From Cycas panzhihuaensis (Eukaryota; Cycadophyta), in assembly GCA_023213395.1 (NCBI GenBank), contig CM041465.1, positions 159,719,741 through 159,783,740 on the forward strand: a DNA stretch of 64,000 nt. The letters are read 5' to 3'. The notes beneath the pieces were generated by a model that was not told where the DNA came from, did not search any database, and worked only from the letters and a program-made list of their open reading frames with translations. The position numbers and the translations under genes are program-made. Shown piece after piece: positions 21,610 through 33,050 of the stretch (its first letter is position 1; each line of letters opens with the position of its first letter).

Positions 21610-23079
21610 TTTCTAACACCATGTCCCTTTTCCAATCAACACATTCACCTATCAATCTCAACAAACTTTCTCATGTCTCATGTCCCTCATATCACTGACT
21701 TCATCATCACATCATTGCCTTATGCATGTCACATATTACGAAATAGTCACATATAAAGAATATCTGAAGCACTCTCTTCATCATAGAATCAAAGCTTATA
21801 CCACATATATGTCACAGGAATCATGCATACCTCATGTTACCATTAAATCGCTAAGACACATCACACTTCACTTAATTTCCCAAAACACAACTCATGCCAC
21901 AACACCACTTAACAAAGTTTGTTTCACTATAACTCAGGTATCTTCAATAAAAGAAACTCATCATTCTTTGCCCATTCAATCAATTAGAACATGTCATCAA
22001 ACATGCTTGATCTCATTCTTAACACGCCTAACAATTACCCAATCTTGTCATGTAACCTCATATGTAACAAGCACCTCATTGCCTCAAATCACTATCTTTC
22101 TTACCTTCAAATTAACTTTGTTATGCCCATCAAGTCCCTTCACATAAATCACATTCCATGGAGCATTTAATTATCATATTCCATCTAACTCATTCATGCA
22201 AACACATGTACTATCTCTTCATTACCATACCATGCCATCGTCACAATAGCTCTGTCATACAAACACATGTAAGAAAGCACTCAAACTATCATTAAACAAT
22301 CACCATCATGCATCTCAAATCACTAATACAGTGCTAAATATATTCACATCAATATGATTTAATGCCATCTCATATTGCAATAATACTCTTCCAAGCACAA
22401 CATATGTAAGAGAGCCTCAAACAATCACATCATTACCATTGTCTCATTCATGTCACCATATCAATATGAAACCCTTAAATTCCCAAAAACTTATTTCTAA
22501 AAAAATGTATAGGTCAAAAATACATAAAATATAGATGAAAATTATGGCCTCTAAAATATGATTCCAATGGTTTAGATGAAATTGAATTTTGATATCTAGA
22601 TCAAAAGTTATGCTCCTTTTAAGAATTTCACAATTAGGGTTTAGAAATTTGTAATAGTACCTTCTGATAAACTACTAATAACTATTTATTTTAAACTCTG
22701 ATGAATCTAAAACCACTTCCATTAGAAAGAAAACTAAAAAGTGCATAGAATTGAAAAATATTTGAGGTCATTTGGATACTTATAGCTAAAATTATGCCTC
22801 TTTGAAGTTGAGGTTGTAGATCTGTCCCAAAAATATAACGACAGAAAAAAAAAAGGCTGAAATTAATTCTGCTACAATTTTCATACTTTCACCCCAAAAT
22901 CTATAGTGTGACCACTCAAATTTTATAGAACGAGCTATTTCATCTAAATTTCACCATTATTCTTTAGAAATTTCAACATTTATTTTCTCGAATATGCTTT
23001 CAACCCATGATAGCACCTTCCAAAACACTACTTTGATACTGAACAAAACACCTCTCTTAACTTAGGCACTCTGATACTA
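21610..23079. other. long untranslated leader of gag-only element
   Basis: About 1.45 kb, AT-rich, with no credible coding region. Frames such as 21680-22147 are open by composition only. Near 22560-22620 it has a TTTAGATGAAATTGAATTT-type stretch common in plant repeat leaders. Confidence 0.5.
23068..23079 (-). other. primer-binding site of gag-only element
   Basis: The minus strand reads TAGTATCAGAGT, two mismatches from the tRNA-Met site TGGTATCAGAGC, next to the 5' LTR. Confidence 0.7.
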
Positions 23080-23303
23080 GGTTGGAAAATAGAACCTATA
23101 ATAAGATATTCATAAACAAAATAAAACACACCTCCACAAGATCAAACGGTACCCTTAAGGTACCTCCATTGCATTAACAAAACATCATTATAACAACATT
23201 ACAATATGATACATAGTATTATGTATTTATAATACAAGTCATGATGGAAGAGTAGGACCCACTTGCATGTAGGACAAATCAAATGTGCATTAATATTCCA
23301 ACA
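23080..23303 (-). repeat. 5' LTR of gag-only element
   Basis: This matches 20216-20436. Its inner terminal base is changed (GG for TG), and the outer end CCAACA is followed by the CTCAA duplication. Confidence 0.92.
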
Positions 23304-25915
23304 CTCAAGATGTCCATTATAGACATTCCGACGGCCACGATATAAACCTCGTCAATAATAGAGAAAGGCTTCCCCTTTGCGGTAGGTTGGGGAAGAGCCC
23401 TTTGAAAGTCATAGCAACTGGGACACATAGGAATGGTCTTGGGAAGTGTAGGGACTTCTAAAAGAGAGGTTTCTGGAAGAGGGTCAAGGTGAGGTATGGA
23501 TGAAGAGGTGCCATTCACCTATTTAGCTGCTTGAGACCTAGTTAGGGCATACGATGGAATAGTCTCAAGCAACTGGATGACCTTCTTTCCCTTATTTTGG
23601 GATCGAGAAGGTGAACGAGTACGACAGTCATGAGAATCAGGAGAAGATGATAAATTCCTTATACCCTTCCCTTTGGCTTACTAAGGGTGAGGATTTGGGG
23701 ATCCTCCCCCATTTTGGATGTTCTTTTGTTAGTTAGTATGATCACATTCCCCATGTTTGGGGAAGGGATCTCTATGGATGAGCTGGTATAGGTTAGGCCT
23801 AGATGCTTATTTGAGGGAAGAATCATACTGCAGGGCAGCTCTAGGGTGTTGGGCTTGGTACTATGAATCTTCATGAAAGCATTCTCCATGGATGGAACAC
23901 CACTTCTTTTCAAGGGAGGAATCGGGTTTCCTCGCTTAAGAAGACTAGGTATTACTACCCTTAGAGGGAGTGGCTTGGGAAGCCTGGTGGACTAGCTTAT
24001 GCGAGGTAGGGGATGAAGGAGCTTAGAGTTTGAGCTCCTTCATAGTACGTTCAAATGAACATATGGAAGAAGTGAGAGGATCTAAGATCTTCTTAGTAGG
24101 ATGAGAAGAAGACTTGGCAGACTACTAGGTTTTGGCGTCTCAAGGTAGTGGAGGTGCCTCACGTCATTGTGAGAGCTTTAGAGGCTTCTTGAGTCTGGCT
24201 TGGATCTTAATGGCCTCAAGTGCCAAGAACTTGGCTATGGAGGAATCACATGTAGTTTTCCCCATTTTAAGGACTTTGACATAGACTTCTGGGTGAAGAG
24301 TATTGATAAAGAGGTCCCTCTTCAACTCCTCAGGCAGAGTTGCCTTAGTGGAGTGAAGAAGGTCATGAAAATGTCTCACAAAGTCATGATTCATTTCATC
24401 ATGACCTTGTTTAAGAGACAAAAAGGATTTCATCCCACTCTCGAATGGACAAGCTATGTTAAAGAAGTTGACGAATTCATCCATGAGTTGTTAGAATGAA
24501 AAAATAAAATATGCAGGCAGGTGATAAAACCACTTGAGGGTATCACTTTGAAGGGATCATGGGAAAAGTTTCAGAAGAATGTGGTCATAGGCCCAGTAAT
24601 CAATGCATGCCATAGAAAAACTACAGACATGTTCTACTAGGTCTTGTGATAAAATCCCATCAAATTTGGGCACTTTAGGAGGGTGAGGCAATAAGTTAGT
24701 TCTTAACACCTTGGCGTTGACCGAGAGTCCATAAATGGGCATGCTCTCGATTTGACCATAGGGTTAATGGAAGCTAGAAAAGGAGGTGGGCAAGGTTGCT
24801 CGAATCCTCCTTAGAAGGTTTGGTTCAAAAGGGGATGTTGTCCTCCCACCGCTTGGTGAGAGGATACAAATCCCACATTTAAAGGGGGATGCATAGGATT
24901 AGATAGGTGTGTTCGACCCATTCCTCCTTGAGGAAATGCTCCTCATTGGAAAGGAGCTTGAGGGAAAATGCCTTGGGAGGTGCAATATGAGATGCCATAC
25001 AAGATGATAGAAAAGAGGGCTAAGGGACTGAATTTTACCCATATAGGTCGCCCGTGGGTGGTGCAACTCCGTATGGGTGCAAAGGGTCCACCTCATAAGT
25101 AAGAAAGGAGCTCCCTTTATCGTACCCGCATGGTTGAGAGGTGTAATTAGGAGGCACATAGAGGGAAGAGTCCTTAGGTTGGTATTGAGAGTGTATGGGG
25201 GTAGACCCCACATGACTAGAAGTAGGAGGACACGCAGATCCCCTAGGTCTAGTAAGTGGTGGAAAGACGATGGTCAGAGGAGGAATAGTCATTTGATTAG
25301 ACAAGGGTATGTTCAACCTGAGTTAGGAAGAAGACATACCCTGGGTGGTCTCCAAGGAACATAAACCATTGGGTGGAGAAGATGAGGTGAGAGGTAGGCT
25401 CATTTTGGGTAGGGATGTTGAATGGGATGAGCGAGGCAAAGGAGATATAGAAGGAGGAAGTACAACGCTTCACAAGACATTCTCAAACCACTTAGGATGT
25501 GGTTCAAGATAAGCAGCTTGGAAACATGGGCTAAGGGCTTCTACTACATCAACAAGAGGGGTATCCACCTAATCGTAAGAGGTGGACAGAACCTTGTACG
25601 AAGCTGACCCTGTAGGACAATCCTCATTAGAGTCACCATTATGGTGGTGAAACTCTAGAGGGGATGAAGGCTCTACTTCATGAGTAGAGAGATGGTAGGG
25701 TTGTAGGTGTTGTTGGTCATCTAGATAAAAGATAGGATCTTTACTCCCTTGGGCAGACCCTTGGAAGGAAGTAGAAAACTCAAGTAAATCAAACACATAA
25801 GCATGATATACCCAATCTAAAAGAGATGCCTCCATAATTGAATCAAGATCTGATGTAGGAAGGGAGTGCTATGATGGGTCTTCCAACAGCGGTAGTAGAC
25901 CTCATAAGTAACATG
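23304..25915 (-). pseudogene. gag: gag of Tat-B
   Basis: Pieces on the minus strand follow the order of Tat-A gag: an N-terminal part (25835-25569, MEASLLDWVYHAYV); a Pro-rich section (25316-25035, SHVGSTPIHSQYQ); VLRTNLLPHPPKVPKFDG and MACIDYWAYDHILLKLFP (24742-24557); the gag core MDEFVNFFNIACPFESGMKS to KIQARLKKPL (24484-24164); a degraded knuckle region near 23913; and a protease-proximal part ending at the insertion. It is broken by stops and shifts but collinear throughout. Confidence 0.85.
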
Positions 25916-26070
25916 AGAATTGTCGCATACAAGTTCTGCCTATGGGTTAGAAGAAAAGAGAGATAAAGTGGTGTACATATTGGAGGCTACCCAATAAAAC
26001 TAAAAGGGAGATCTACTAAGAGGAAGTAGCATCAATAGGAAGGGGGAAAGAATGATTCCCTTATTGGCAG

Positions 26071-26090
26071 GTCCTCAGTATGGTCACTAG
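26071..26090 (-). other. primer-binding site block of Tat-B
   Basis: The minus strand reads CTAGTGACCATACTGAGGAC next to the LTR end, three differences from the Tat-A block. Confidence 0.75.
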
Positions 26091-29000
26091 TGGAATCATA
26101 TCTATGGGATGGTAACCACACTTGGTTAGGATTAGGTTAATGGATGAAGGGCTCCAGAATCTAGAGTCAATCTGATAAGTGATAGAAATCACCTGCACAG
26201 GGCATCCGTGCATCAAAACATAGGTTCAAGACCCACGAATAGCGCATAACTCCTCTCTCTGTAACTTGATTTTGGTTTTGAGGGTAGCAAGAGTAAGGGA
26301 TATCCTTGATTTCCAGAGTAACCTCAAGAAATAAGTCCTCCCACCCTTGAATGGCCAGAAGGGAGGGGCAGGACTAAACAAGGGAATGAATCCTCGCAAA
26401 AAATAGAAAGGATATGAATGGGATGTATTTAGATAAGAGATGTAAGAGGTACATGCTTATAAGTATGGCATTGGACAACCACCTCATGCGCAGGACTGAC
26501 CCAAATGAGAAGATGTCAAGGCTACCTAACTAGTGTAGGGGTGATGGGGTTAGAAGAGGATGTCCTAGAGGAAAAATCTTCCTTAGGCTAACCCACCCAA
26601 AGTGAGTTTAGGGAATAAGGAATGATGGTGAAGGAAGTTGCCACCATCCTTTGCATAAAGGGTTTGACCTTCTATGTCTGATGGTGAAGTGATGTGTAAG
26701 TTTATTGTAAAACAAGAGATAAAAGACCATGAAGATAGTAAACACACTCTCATTTACTCTTAAATGTAAAACCTCACTCTCTTTTCATTTTTAATGGGAG
26801 AAAAGGGAGTAAAGGAGGCCAACCAATTAAGTGGAATCATGCATGTAAGAGATGTAAGGTCAAAAGGAAACACATACAATCAAGTAAGAAAGTAAAACGA
26901 TATGGTTCCTCTCTCATGCTCTTTCCTTAAAGTGTGGGTGTAGCATGCATATGCAAGTAGTAGATGCAAACTTATTCTTTTTCTTCTTTTCCTTTTTATG
27001 TTAGGCAAACAAATAAGCTTAAGATAAAAATGAAAAAAGTTACAAAGAGAAAAGAATGATGTACCTAGAGGACTGAGTGGCTGGATAAGGACGTTCTCTT
27101 ATGCTATACTTTCTTCCCTTTTCCTTTCCCCACACCTAGGCAACATAGAGCAATGGTGTTGGGGCTTCCTTACCTTCCTTGAACTAAAAGGAAAAGGCAA
27201 AACAAGATGAAGGAAAAGACTATGCTAAAGATGGAAATGATAAGGGAAAAGAATGGAGGAGGTGTACCCAGATTGATGCGTTTCTCTCTTCTCCACATGC
27301 AACATGGAAAAACCTACAATCAAAGAGTACTCCCCCCTTTCCCAAGGGGCTGCTAGGATGATATATGTATATATATATGTATGTATGTATATGTGTGTAT
27401 GTATGTATGTATGTATGTATATGAAGTGCATAAAATAATACAAGTAAATTACTTCAATCAAAGTAAATTTTTATTTAAGAAACAATCTCCAACCTCCTCA
27501 ATGTAGGTAAGACAAGATAAAAGGATAGGGGTGGTTAGCCTCGGAATGGCTAACCCTCTAATGCACACACCTCCAAGCTATCCAAGCACATAAACAATAG
27601 ATTTAGACAGTCTAATAGCAGCAAAAGGTCAAGGAGATAGGTTGCACAAAGGTTGCAAATGTTGTTGATGTTGCAAAGGTTGTGATGTGCAACGTTTGCA
27701 ACTTTTGACTAAGCCAACACCTAAAAGTGACATATGGTACGATTAAGGGTTGGAAACTCTACCCATATAAGGCACCTGGGGCTAGAACCAATGCAATAAG
27801 GGGTTACATATGCTGATACCAGTGATGGCCTCTTTTCTAAGAGCTCTATGGTAGTCCAAGGGAGACACAAAAGAGGAAGAGGAAAAGGGGAGAAGTGAGC
27901 TGCCTTTGAGGAATAGGCCTTGTTGGGTGAAGAACCTGCCTTAGCTCCTTTCTCTTGCACTTTTGGGACCTCTCCTCATAGCCTCCTTAGAGAAACTAGG
28001 AGAGAGCAGGAAGGTAGGGAGGATAAACAAGGAAAAATAGAGGGGATGCCTCCTATATTTGATGGAAAAACTGAGAAAAGAAAGATATATAGGGTATTCT
28101 AATCTCTTTTAGGGGAGTTAAAAGGAAGAAAATGAAATATAAATGGAATAGTACCTGCTATGGGTGGATTGGTAGTAAATATGCCTAAGAAAATGGCAGA
28201 GGAAGGTAGTCCTGTGGAGTTTGTAGGTGGATTCTTATGTAGGCTATGAAACCTGAAGGAGAACTTGGTGAAACTTGATGCTTGTGCATGGAAGTGAGTC
28301 TTGGAGAACTTCCTTACATGAAGAAGCTTTGTCTCAGGCCTGCTACCATGGATCTAAGTTGTAGAGGGTGTATCTTAGGTTAGAACACAGGTGTGCTAGA
28401 TGTTCCAGGGCGCTCCTACATAAAATCACATGTGAAAGTAAAAGAGGAGAGGAGAAAAGATGGAGGAAGAGAAGGAAATGATGTCTTTTTTAGGTTTTAT
28501 ACCTAACCCAAGCTTAATTAGATGATTAGGGTTAGGCTTGGACTCAGGGTATGACTTAGCCACATGGTAATTTTACAAAAAATGTGAAATGTACCATAGT
28601 AGATTTAAAAAAATATTTTATGACAATCATCCCATAGCAAACTTACCATGGTATTGTGACATTTATTGCAATATGGTGACAAAATATAAAATAAAAGGAA
28701 AAAAGGAAGATGGGGGCCCTAAAGGAGGGTACCCTAGACCTAGGAGGGTCTGACCCTCTGTTTAGGTGGCTAGGGCAGTCATAAGGAGGAGATGACCTAG
28801 ATCAAATAGGGCACCAAAGAAATAGGATTCCCAAGAAGCTTACAAATGGATAAGAAGATACCAATCACACCTAGCGAGGTGCTAAGAGTTATGATGTCGC
28901 AATGGGGATGTGAATGGATCACATGGGTTAGTTTGTACTTGGAATGATATGGAGGTGTGTAGGAGGGTTGTGGGGTGCCATTGGGATACATGTCCCACAG

Positions 29001-29310
29001 TCATCATAGGCTAGAGTAGTGTCAAGTAATATGATCAAGTAATGGATGCAAGGTAATCACTCAAATGTATCAATATGTCATGCAGTGAAAAATAGATGCT
29101 TTGATTTACCTTCTTGGAGAAGTGACAAAGGCAAAGGACGGAAGCATACCTGTACTTACCTAAGTTGAATTACTAAAAACCCATTCTCGGTAGCCAGGAA
29201 ACAGGAGCCAACTTTCAAAGGGGTTTAATCCTAATCTTTATATTTTCCAGTCCATAAAGAGTACCTATTATAACTTCTATCATAACTTTCAATCAAGATT
29301 CATAATCAGG
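26091..29310 (-). repeat. 5' LTR of Tat-B
   Basis: This aligns in reverse with the Tat-A LTR. Shared landmarks include TCCTCCCACCCTTGAATGG (26338), GGGGCTTCCTTACCTTCC (27160), the TA-rich core near 27360, GTCATCATAGGCTAGAGTAG (29001) and CATACCTGTACTTACCT (29144). The inner end is TGGAATC at 26091. The outer end is uncertain: similarity fades near 29310, short of the full LTR length. It contains TATG/TGTA microsatellite at about 27360-27422. No coding region was recognised. Confidence 0.78.
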
Positions 29311-30255
29311 CACTGTCTAAACTATTAGAAAGATGACTTAGAGGGCTATGGTTTTAAGTTAGTATGAGCTTGATTTGAGTTCAATTTACAGGAGTTATAG
29401 CTTGCTAAATTAGATAATTTTTTAAACTTTTTTGTGCTTTCTTTCATCACTTATTTTTTTATAAGACTTCTTACTAATTTATGCGACTATTGATTGCTTG
29501 TTAACTGCTCTAATATGTTTTTAGACTAATAAAGTGCTTGCACTTGGTTTTTTATAGGTTTTCTTCTTAGAAATTAAAGTGAACCTTCTTAGTCCAAGCC
29601 CACTCAAAGAGCTTTATAAATCTATCTTCTTCCTTTAATTGCTTGCATTTCCTTTTATTTTTTATCTTTTGTTTAAAAATAAACCCTTGTTTATAAGAAA
29701 CTCACCTTAAAATCAATATTCAACTTGAAACATTAACCAAGATAATCCCAAATTAATAAGACAACTTTAACAACCTTATAAAAAGAACGGTTAGGACCCC
29801 TTAAGTTATCACTCCATACATGCCTTTGGTATTTCTCTAATTTATTAAGGAAACCATTAGCTATAAGGTGTATAAAGTAGAAGGATAAGGTGGAAAACTT
29901 TTCTTAGTGATTAGAAACCAGACTAGACCTAAAGGAGGTGAGTGCCTTGGTTGTTAGGTTCTCATCACTAGATTTGTCGTTAGGCATAAGTCCAGCAGAG
30001 GTGGGTACTTAAATTAAGGGGGTCTTTGACCTTTATAGTAGCCCACATATTGAGTTATATAGAATCTTGAGCTCATTTGCTGGTATATAGGGTCCTTCGT
30101 TTGCCACTTGTGAGTAGACACCACTAGATAGGATATTAACTAAGAATTTTCTTAGAGACTCTTAAAACTTAGAATTCTAGATTAGTAGCCCCTAGGTATA
30201 TTAGTACACAAAGCACTTAAAAATTAGAACCCAAAACCAAAAGACACTTAGAAAA
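29311..30255. other. unassigned AT-rich interval
   Basis: I see no gene and no repeat of this interval elsewhere in the window. It may hold the outer end of the Tat-B LTR and the missing 5' region of the copia element. It has no primer-binding site of tRNA-Met type that I could find. Confidence 0.3.
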
Positions 30256-31560
30256 AAGCATCACAAATGCTATTATCAAATACTATCAAACTCAATGGCA
30301 TCAACAACTTGATCTCTTGGAAGAAATAAGTAAAAAAACCCCTCATTATAAATGACTTTTGGGCATATGTCAATGGTGACATACCCTTACCTAGACCAAC
30401 ACAAGACCCCAATGACTCTAACATCATAATTCCACTAGATCCTATTACCTTAGCTAACTTTAAAGCTAAGGCAAACATAGCCTTATCCTTCCTCAACTTG
30501 GTAGTAGAGGACTAAATGGACTAGAACATTGAGATAGCCTAAACCTCTCATGAAGCATGGACCATTCTTTGTGCCCTCTATGAGAGGAAAGATGAATCAA
30601 GATCCTTGACTCTTATAGTATGTCTTTTTGCCATCCCATTTTCAAGTAATGTTATAGCCTATTTAATCTAAGTAAAGATCATTAAAAACTAATTAATAAT
30701 CTTAAGAGAATATCCTTTAGACCATGATCTAATATATAGCATTCTAAATATTCTTATAATAGAATACAATAGTTTTGTCTCTAAACTCTATCATAACTAT
30801 ACAAAAATGGACTTTATCACCTTTGAGGGGCTCCTGCTAAGGGAAGAAAATATTCTTAACTGACTAGGGGTAACATCTACATATACCTCTGACTCAGCAC
30901 CTGTATTTGCAACCCAAAATTCAGAGAAGGGCAAGACTACGCAATGTCCAACTCAATAGCATAGTCAACTTCAAAGTTTTCTTAACAATTGGACAACTTA
31001 GATATCTCTCAAGAGCCAAATTAGTCACTAACTCATCATCAACCATATCAAGTTAATACTTCCTCTAATCAAAGTCAATAGCCTCAACAATCCTAGCAAT
31101 TACCATAGCCTTAAATGAAAAAGAATCAATAGACTAGACCTAATATCACCTACTTATACTCTGGGAAAACTAGTCACCTTAATGTTGAATGTAGGAGATG
31201 TCAAGATGATCTACAAATGTTGTAAAATCAAGGGAGCTAACCTTATGAGTCTAGATTTTAATAAGAAACCATATATTATCAATAAGAAGCCCAATTTTAT
31301 TCATAAGGAGCACCCAACTTTTAATAAGGTGGATAAAGCTATCAACAATGAAGATAAAGTTATCAATAAGGAGGACCATGCCTTCCATAAGGAGCCCCTT
31401 ATCCATAATAAAGAGGCCCCATTCTATAATAAGAAGCCCCTTATTTCTAATAAGAAGGCCCTATCTCATAATAAGGAGGCCCTTTCTATCCACAAGGAGG
31501 TCCATCATTTCAACAACTGGGCTATTTCTATCAACATAATTAGACCCTAAGACCTAATCA
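30256..31560 (+). pseudogene. gag: gag of a decayed Ty1/copia element
   Basis: The plus strand encodes LNGINNLISWKK, INDFWAYVNGDIPLPRP, LANFKAKANIALSFLN and TSHEAWTILCALYER, the usual order of plant copia gag. Stops occur every few dozen codons. A cysteine-rich remnant (YKCCKIKG) near 31210 stands where the zinc knuckle is expected and is followed by the heptad repeat described separately. Confidence 0.75.
31260..31511 (+). repeat. twelve-copy 21-base (heptapeptide) tandem repeat
   Basis: Twelve consecutive 21-base units encode heptads of the form (N/H)-K-(K/E)-x-x-x-x, such as NKKPYII, NKKPNFI, HKEPLIH, NKEAPFY, NKKPLIS and NKEALSI. The frame stays open for 122 codons (31182-31550) in an element otherwise full of stops. 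The unit DNA resembles AATAAGAAGCCCCTTATTTCT. Confidence 0.9.
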
Positions 31561-33050
31561 AAGTCAAAGATAGTAGAATAGATAGCAGTTCCCACCTAAG
31601 AATCAAAGGAATCCCAATACTTAATAAGGAGGTCATGTGGTAGACACCCACAACACCTCCTCACAAAACCTATTCTTTGTAACGTTATCATCCCAACATG
31701 GTAACAACTCATGGCTTCTTAACTTAGGTGCCACAAACCATATGATTGGCTTAGAAAAGATGTTGGAAGAGACCTATTTAATAAGCATATAAATAGTTAT
31801 ATTTGGTGAAAACTTAACATATGATGTGACTAAAATTAGAAGGGCCCTAATAACATTGAAAGATTTCAATATTTGGCACCATATCAATAATGTATTTCTT
31901 ATTATAGATATGAAAATAAATCTACTACTAGTTAGCCAAATAGATAAGTAGACCGTACAACCAAACAAATTATAATAGTGGGTCATGAAGAAAATGGATT
32001 AGACAAGCTTGATGGTGTTCCTCTTGCCATCAACACACTATCAGAATCCTTCTTAATTGCCTAAAATGCATAGATTGATAAGGAGAAAGATGTCATGATG
32101 GAAGAATCCCTTCTTATCTAAGAATTAGGTATTTAAATGAACCATCTACCTCCAATAGTGCTAGAGACTAGTTATAGCATCAATGCCTAGGTCATTTAAA
32201 CATGCAGAGTTTGAACCTCATGTCAAGGCTTCATATGGTACATGACTTACCCAAGATCAAGAGATACAATAGCATTTATGAGGCACACCTTGCGGGAGAT
32301 CAACAAAGATAAAAGTTCTCATCTAAGAATGCATGGAGAGCCTCCCAACCATTGGAGTTATTCCACTTAAATATTTATAAGATTATGCCAATACAATCAC
32401 TCAATAATAGCGTACATTTCATGACATTTATAGATGATTATTCTAGGAAAGTATAGGTCTATTTCTTGAGAAATAAGTACCAAACCTTGGATAAATTCAA
32501 GGAGTTCAAAGCTAAGGTAGAAAATGAGAGAGGTATGACCATCAAGATACTCATATCTGATAATGGTGGTAAATATATTCTTGATTAATTCAATAATTTC
32601 TGCAAGGAACATGGTATCAAACATTAAGTTTTAACACCTCATACACCATAATAAAATGATGTAATTGAGAGGATGAACTAGATATTGGTGAATAAAGGAA
32701 AAGCTATGCTTAGTATTACTAACCTTACCATCAGATTTTAGGTTGATGCAATTGTGATTGTGGCATACTTAACCAATAAGAATCCCATTGTGGTAGTTAG
32801 GAACATCACTTCTGAGGAAGCTTGGTCATGTCTTAAACCAACTATTATATACTTGAAAATATTTGGATGTAGGATATACAAACTTTCCCCAAAGGAGAAT
32901 AGAAAGAAGCTTGATGAGAAAAGCCTTAAGTGCATCTTCTTTGGCTATGCCCTTAGTTGTAAAGCCTACAAGGTGTTCAACATTGTTGGGAACTAAATAT
33001 ATATAACTCATGATGTCATCTTTGTCGAAGATACATAGGACCTAAATTTA
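31561..33050 (+). pseudogene. pol: copia protease and integrase remnants
   Basis: NSWLLNLGATNHMIG near 31712 is the protease active site with the catalytic Asp lost (LGAT for DTGA/DSGA). GHLNMQSLNLMS-like sequence near 32190 marks the pre-integrase region. The integrase core shows FMTFIDDYSRKV (about 32420), ILISDNGGKY and VIERMN; then SCLKPTIIYLKIFGC, KCIFFGYA and the tail. The order protease-integrase before RT defines copia. Confidence 0.85.

Larger units (their letters stand above)
20216..23303 (-). mobile_element. gag-only non-autonomous copia-like retrotransposon
   Basis: Two terminal repeats of about 222 bases begin TGTTGG and end CCAACA. The element is flanked by the 5-base duplication CTCAA (20211-20215 and 23304-23308). 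On the minus strand a primer site of tRNA-Met type precedes, and a purine tract follows, the internal region. The only coding capacity seen is a copia-type gag; no protease, RT or integrase is present. This matches the class described as terminal-repeat retrotransposons with a gag domain (TR-GAG). It sits inside Tat-B at the gag-protease boundary. Confidence 0.93.

Noticed and set aside
21680-22147. A 155-codon Thr/Ser/His-rich plus frame
   Set aside because: It lies in the untranslated leader of the gag-only element on the wrong strand, and the amino-acid bias follows from simple CAT/TCA-rich DNA.
30248-30496. An 82-codon minus-strand frame
   Set aside because: The plus strand encodes recognisable copia gag here, so the minus frame is a shadow.
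31774-32935. Minus-strand frames in the copia region
   Set aside because: They are opposite recognisable protease and integrase motifs of the plus strand.
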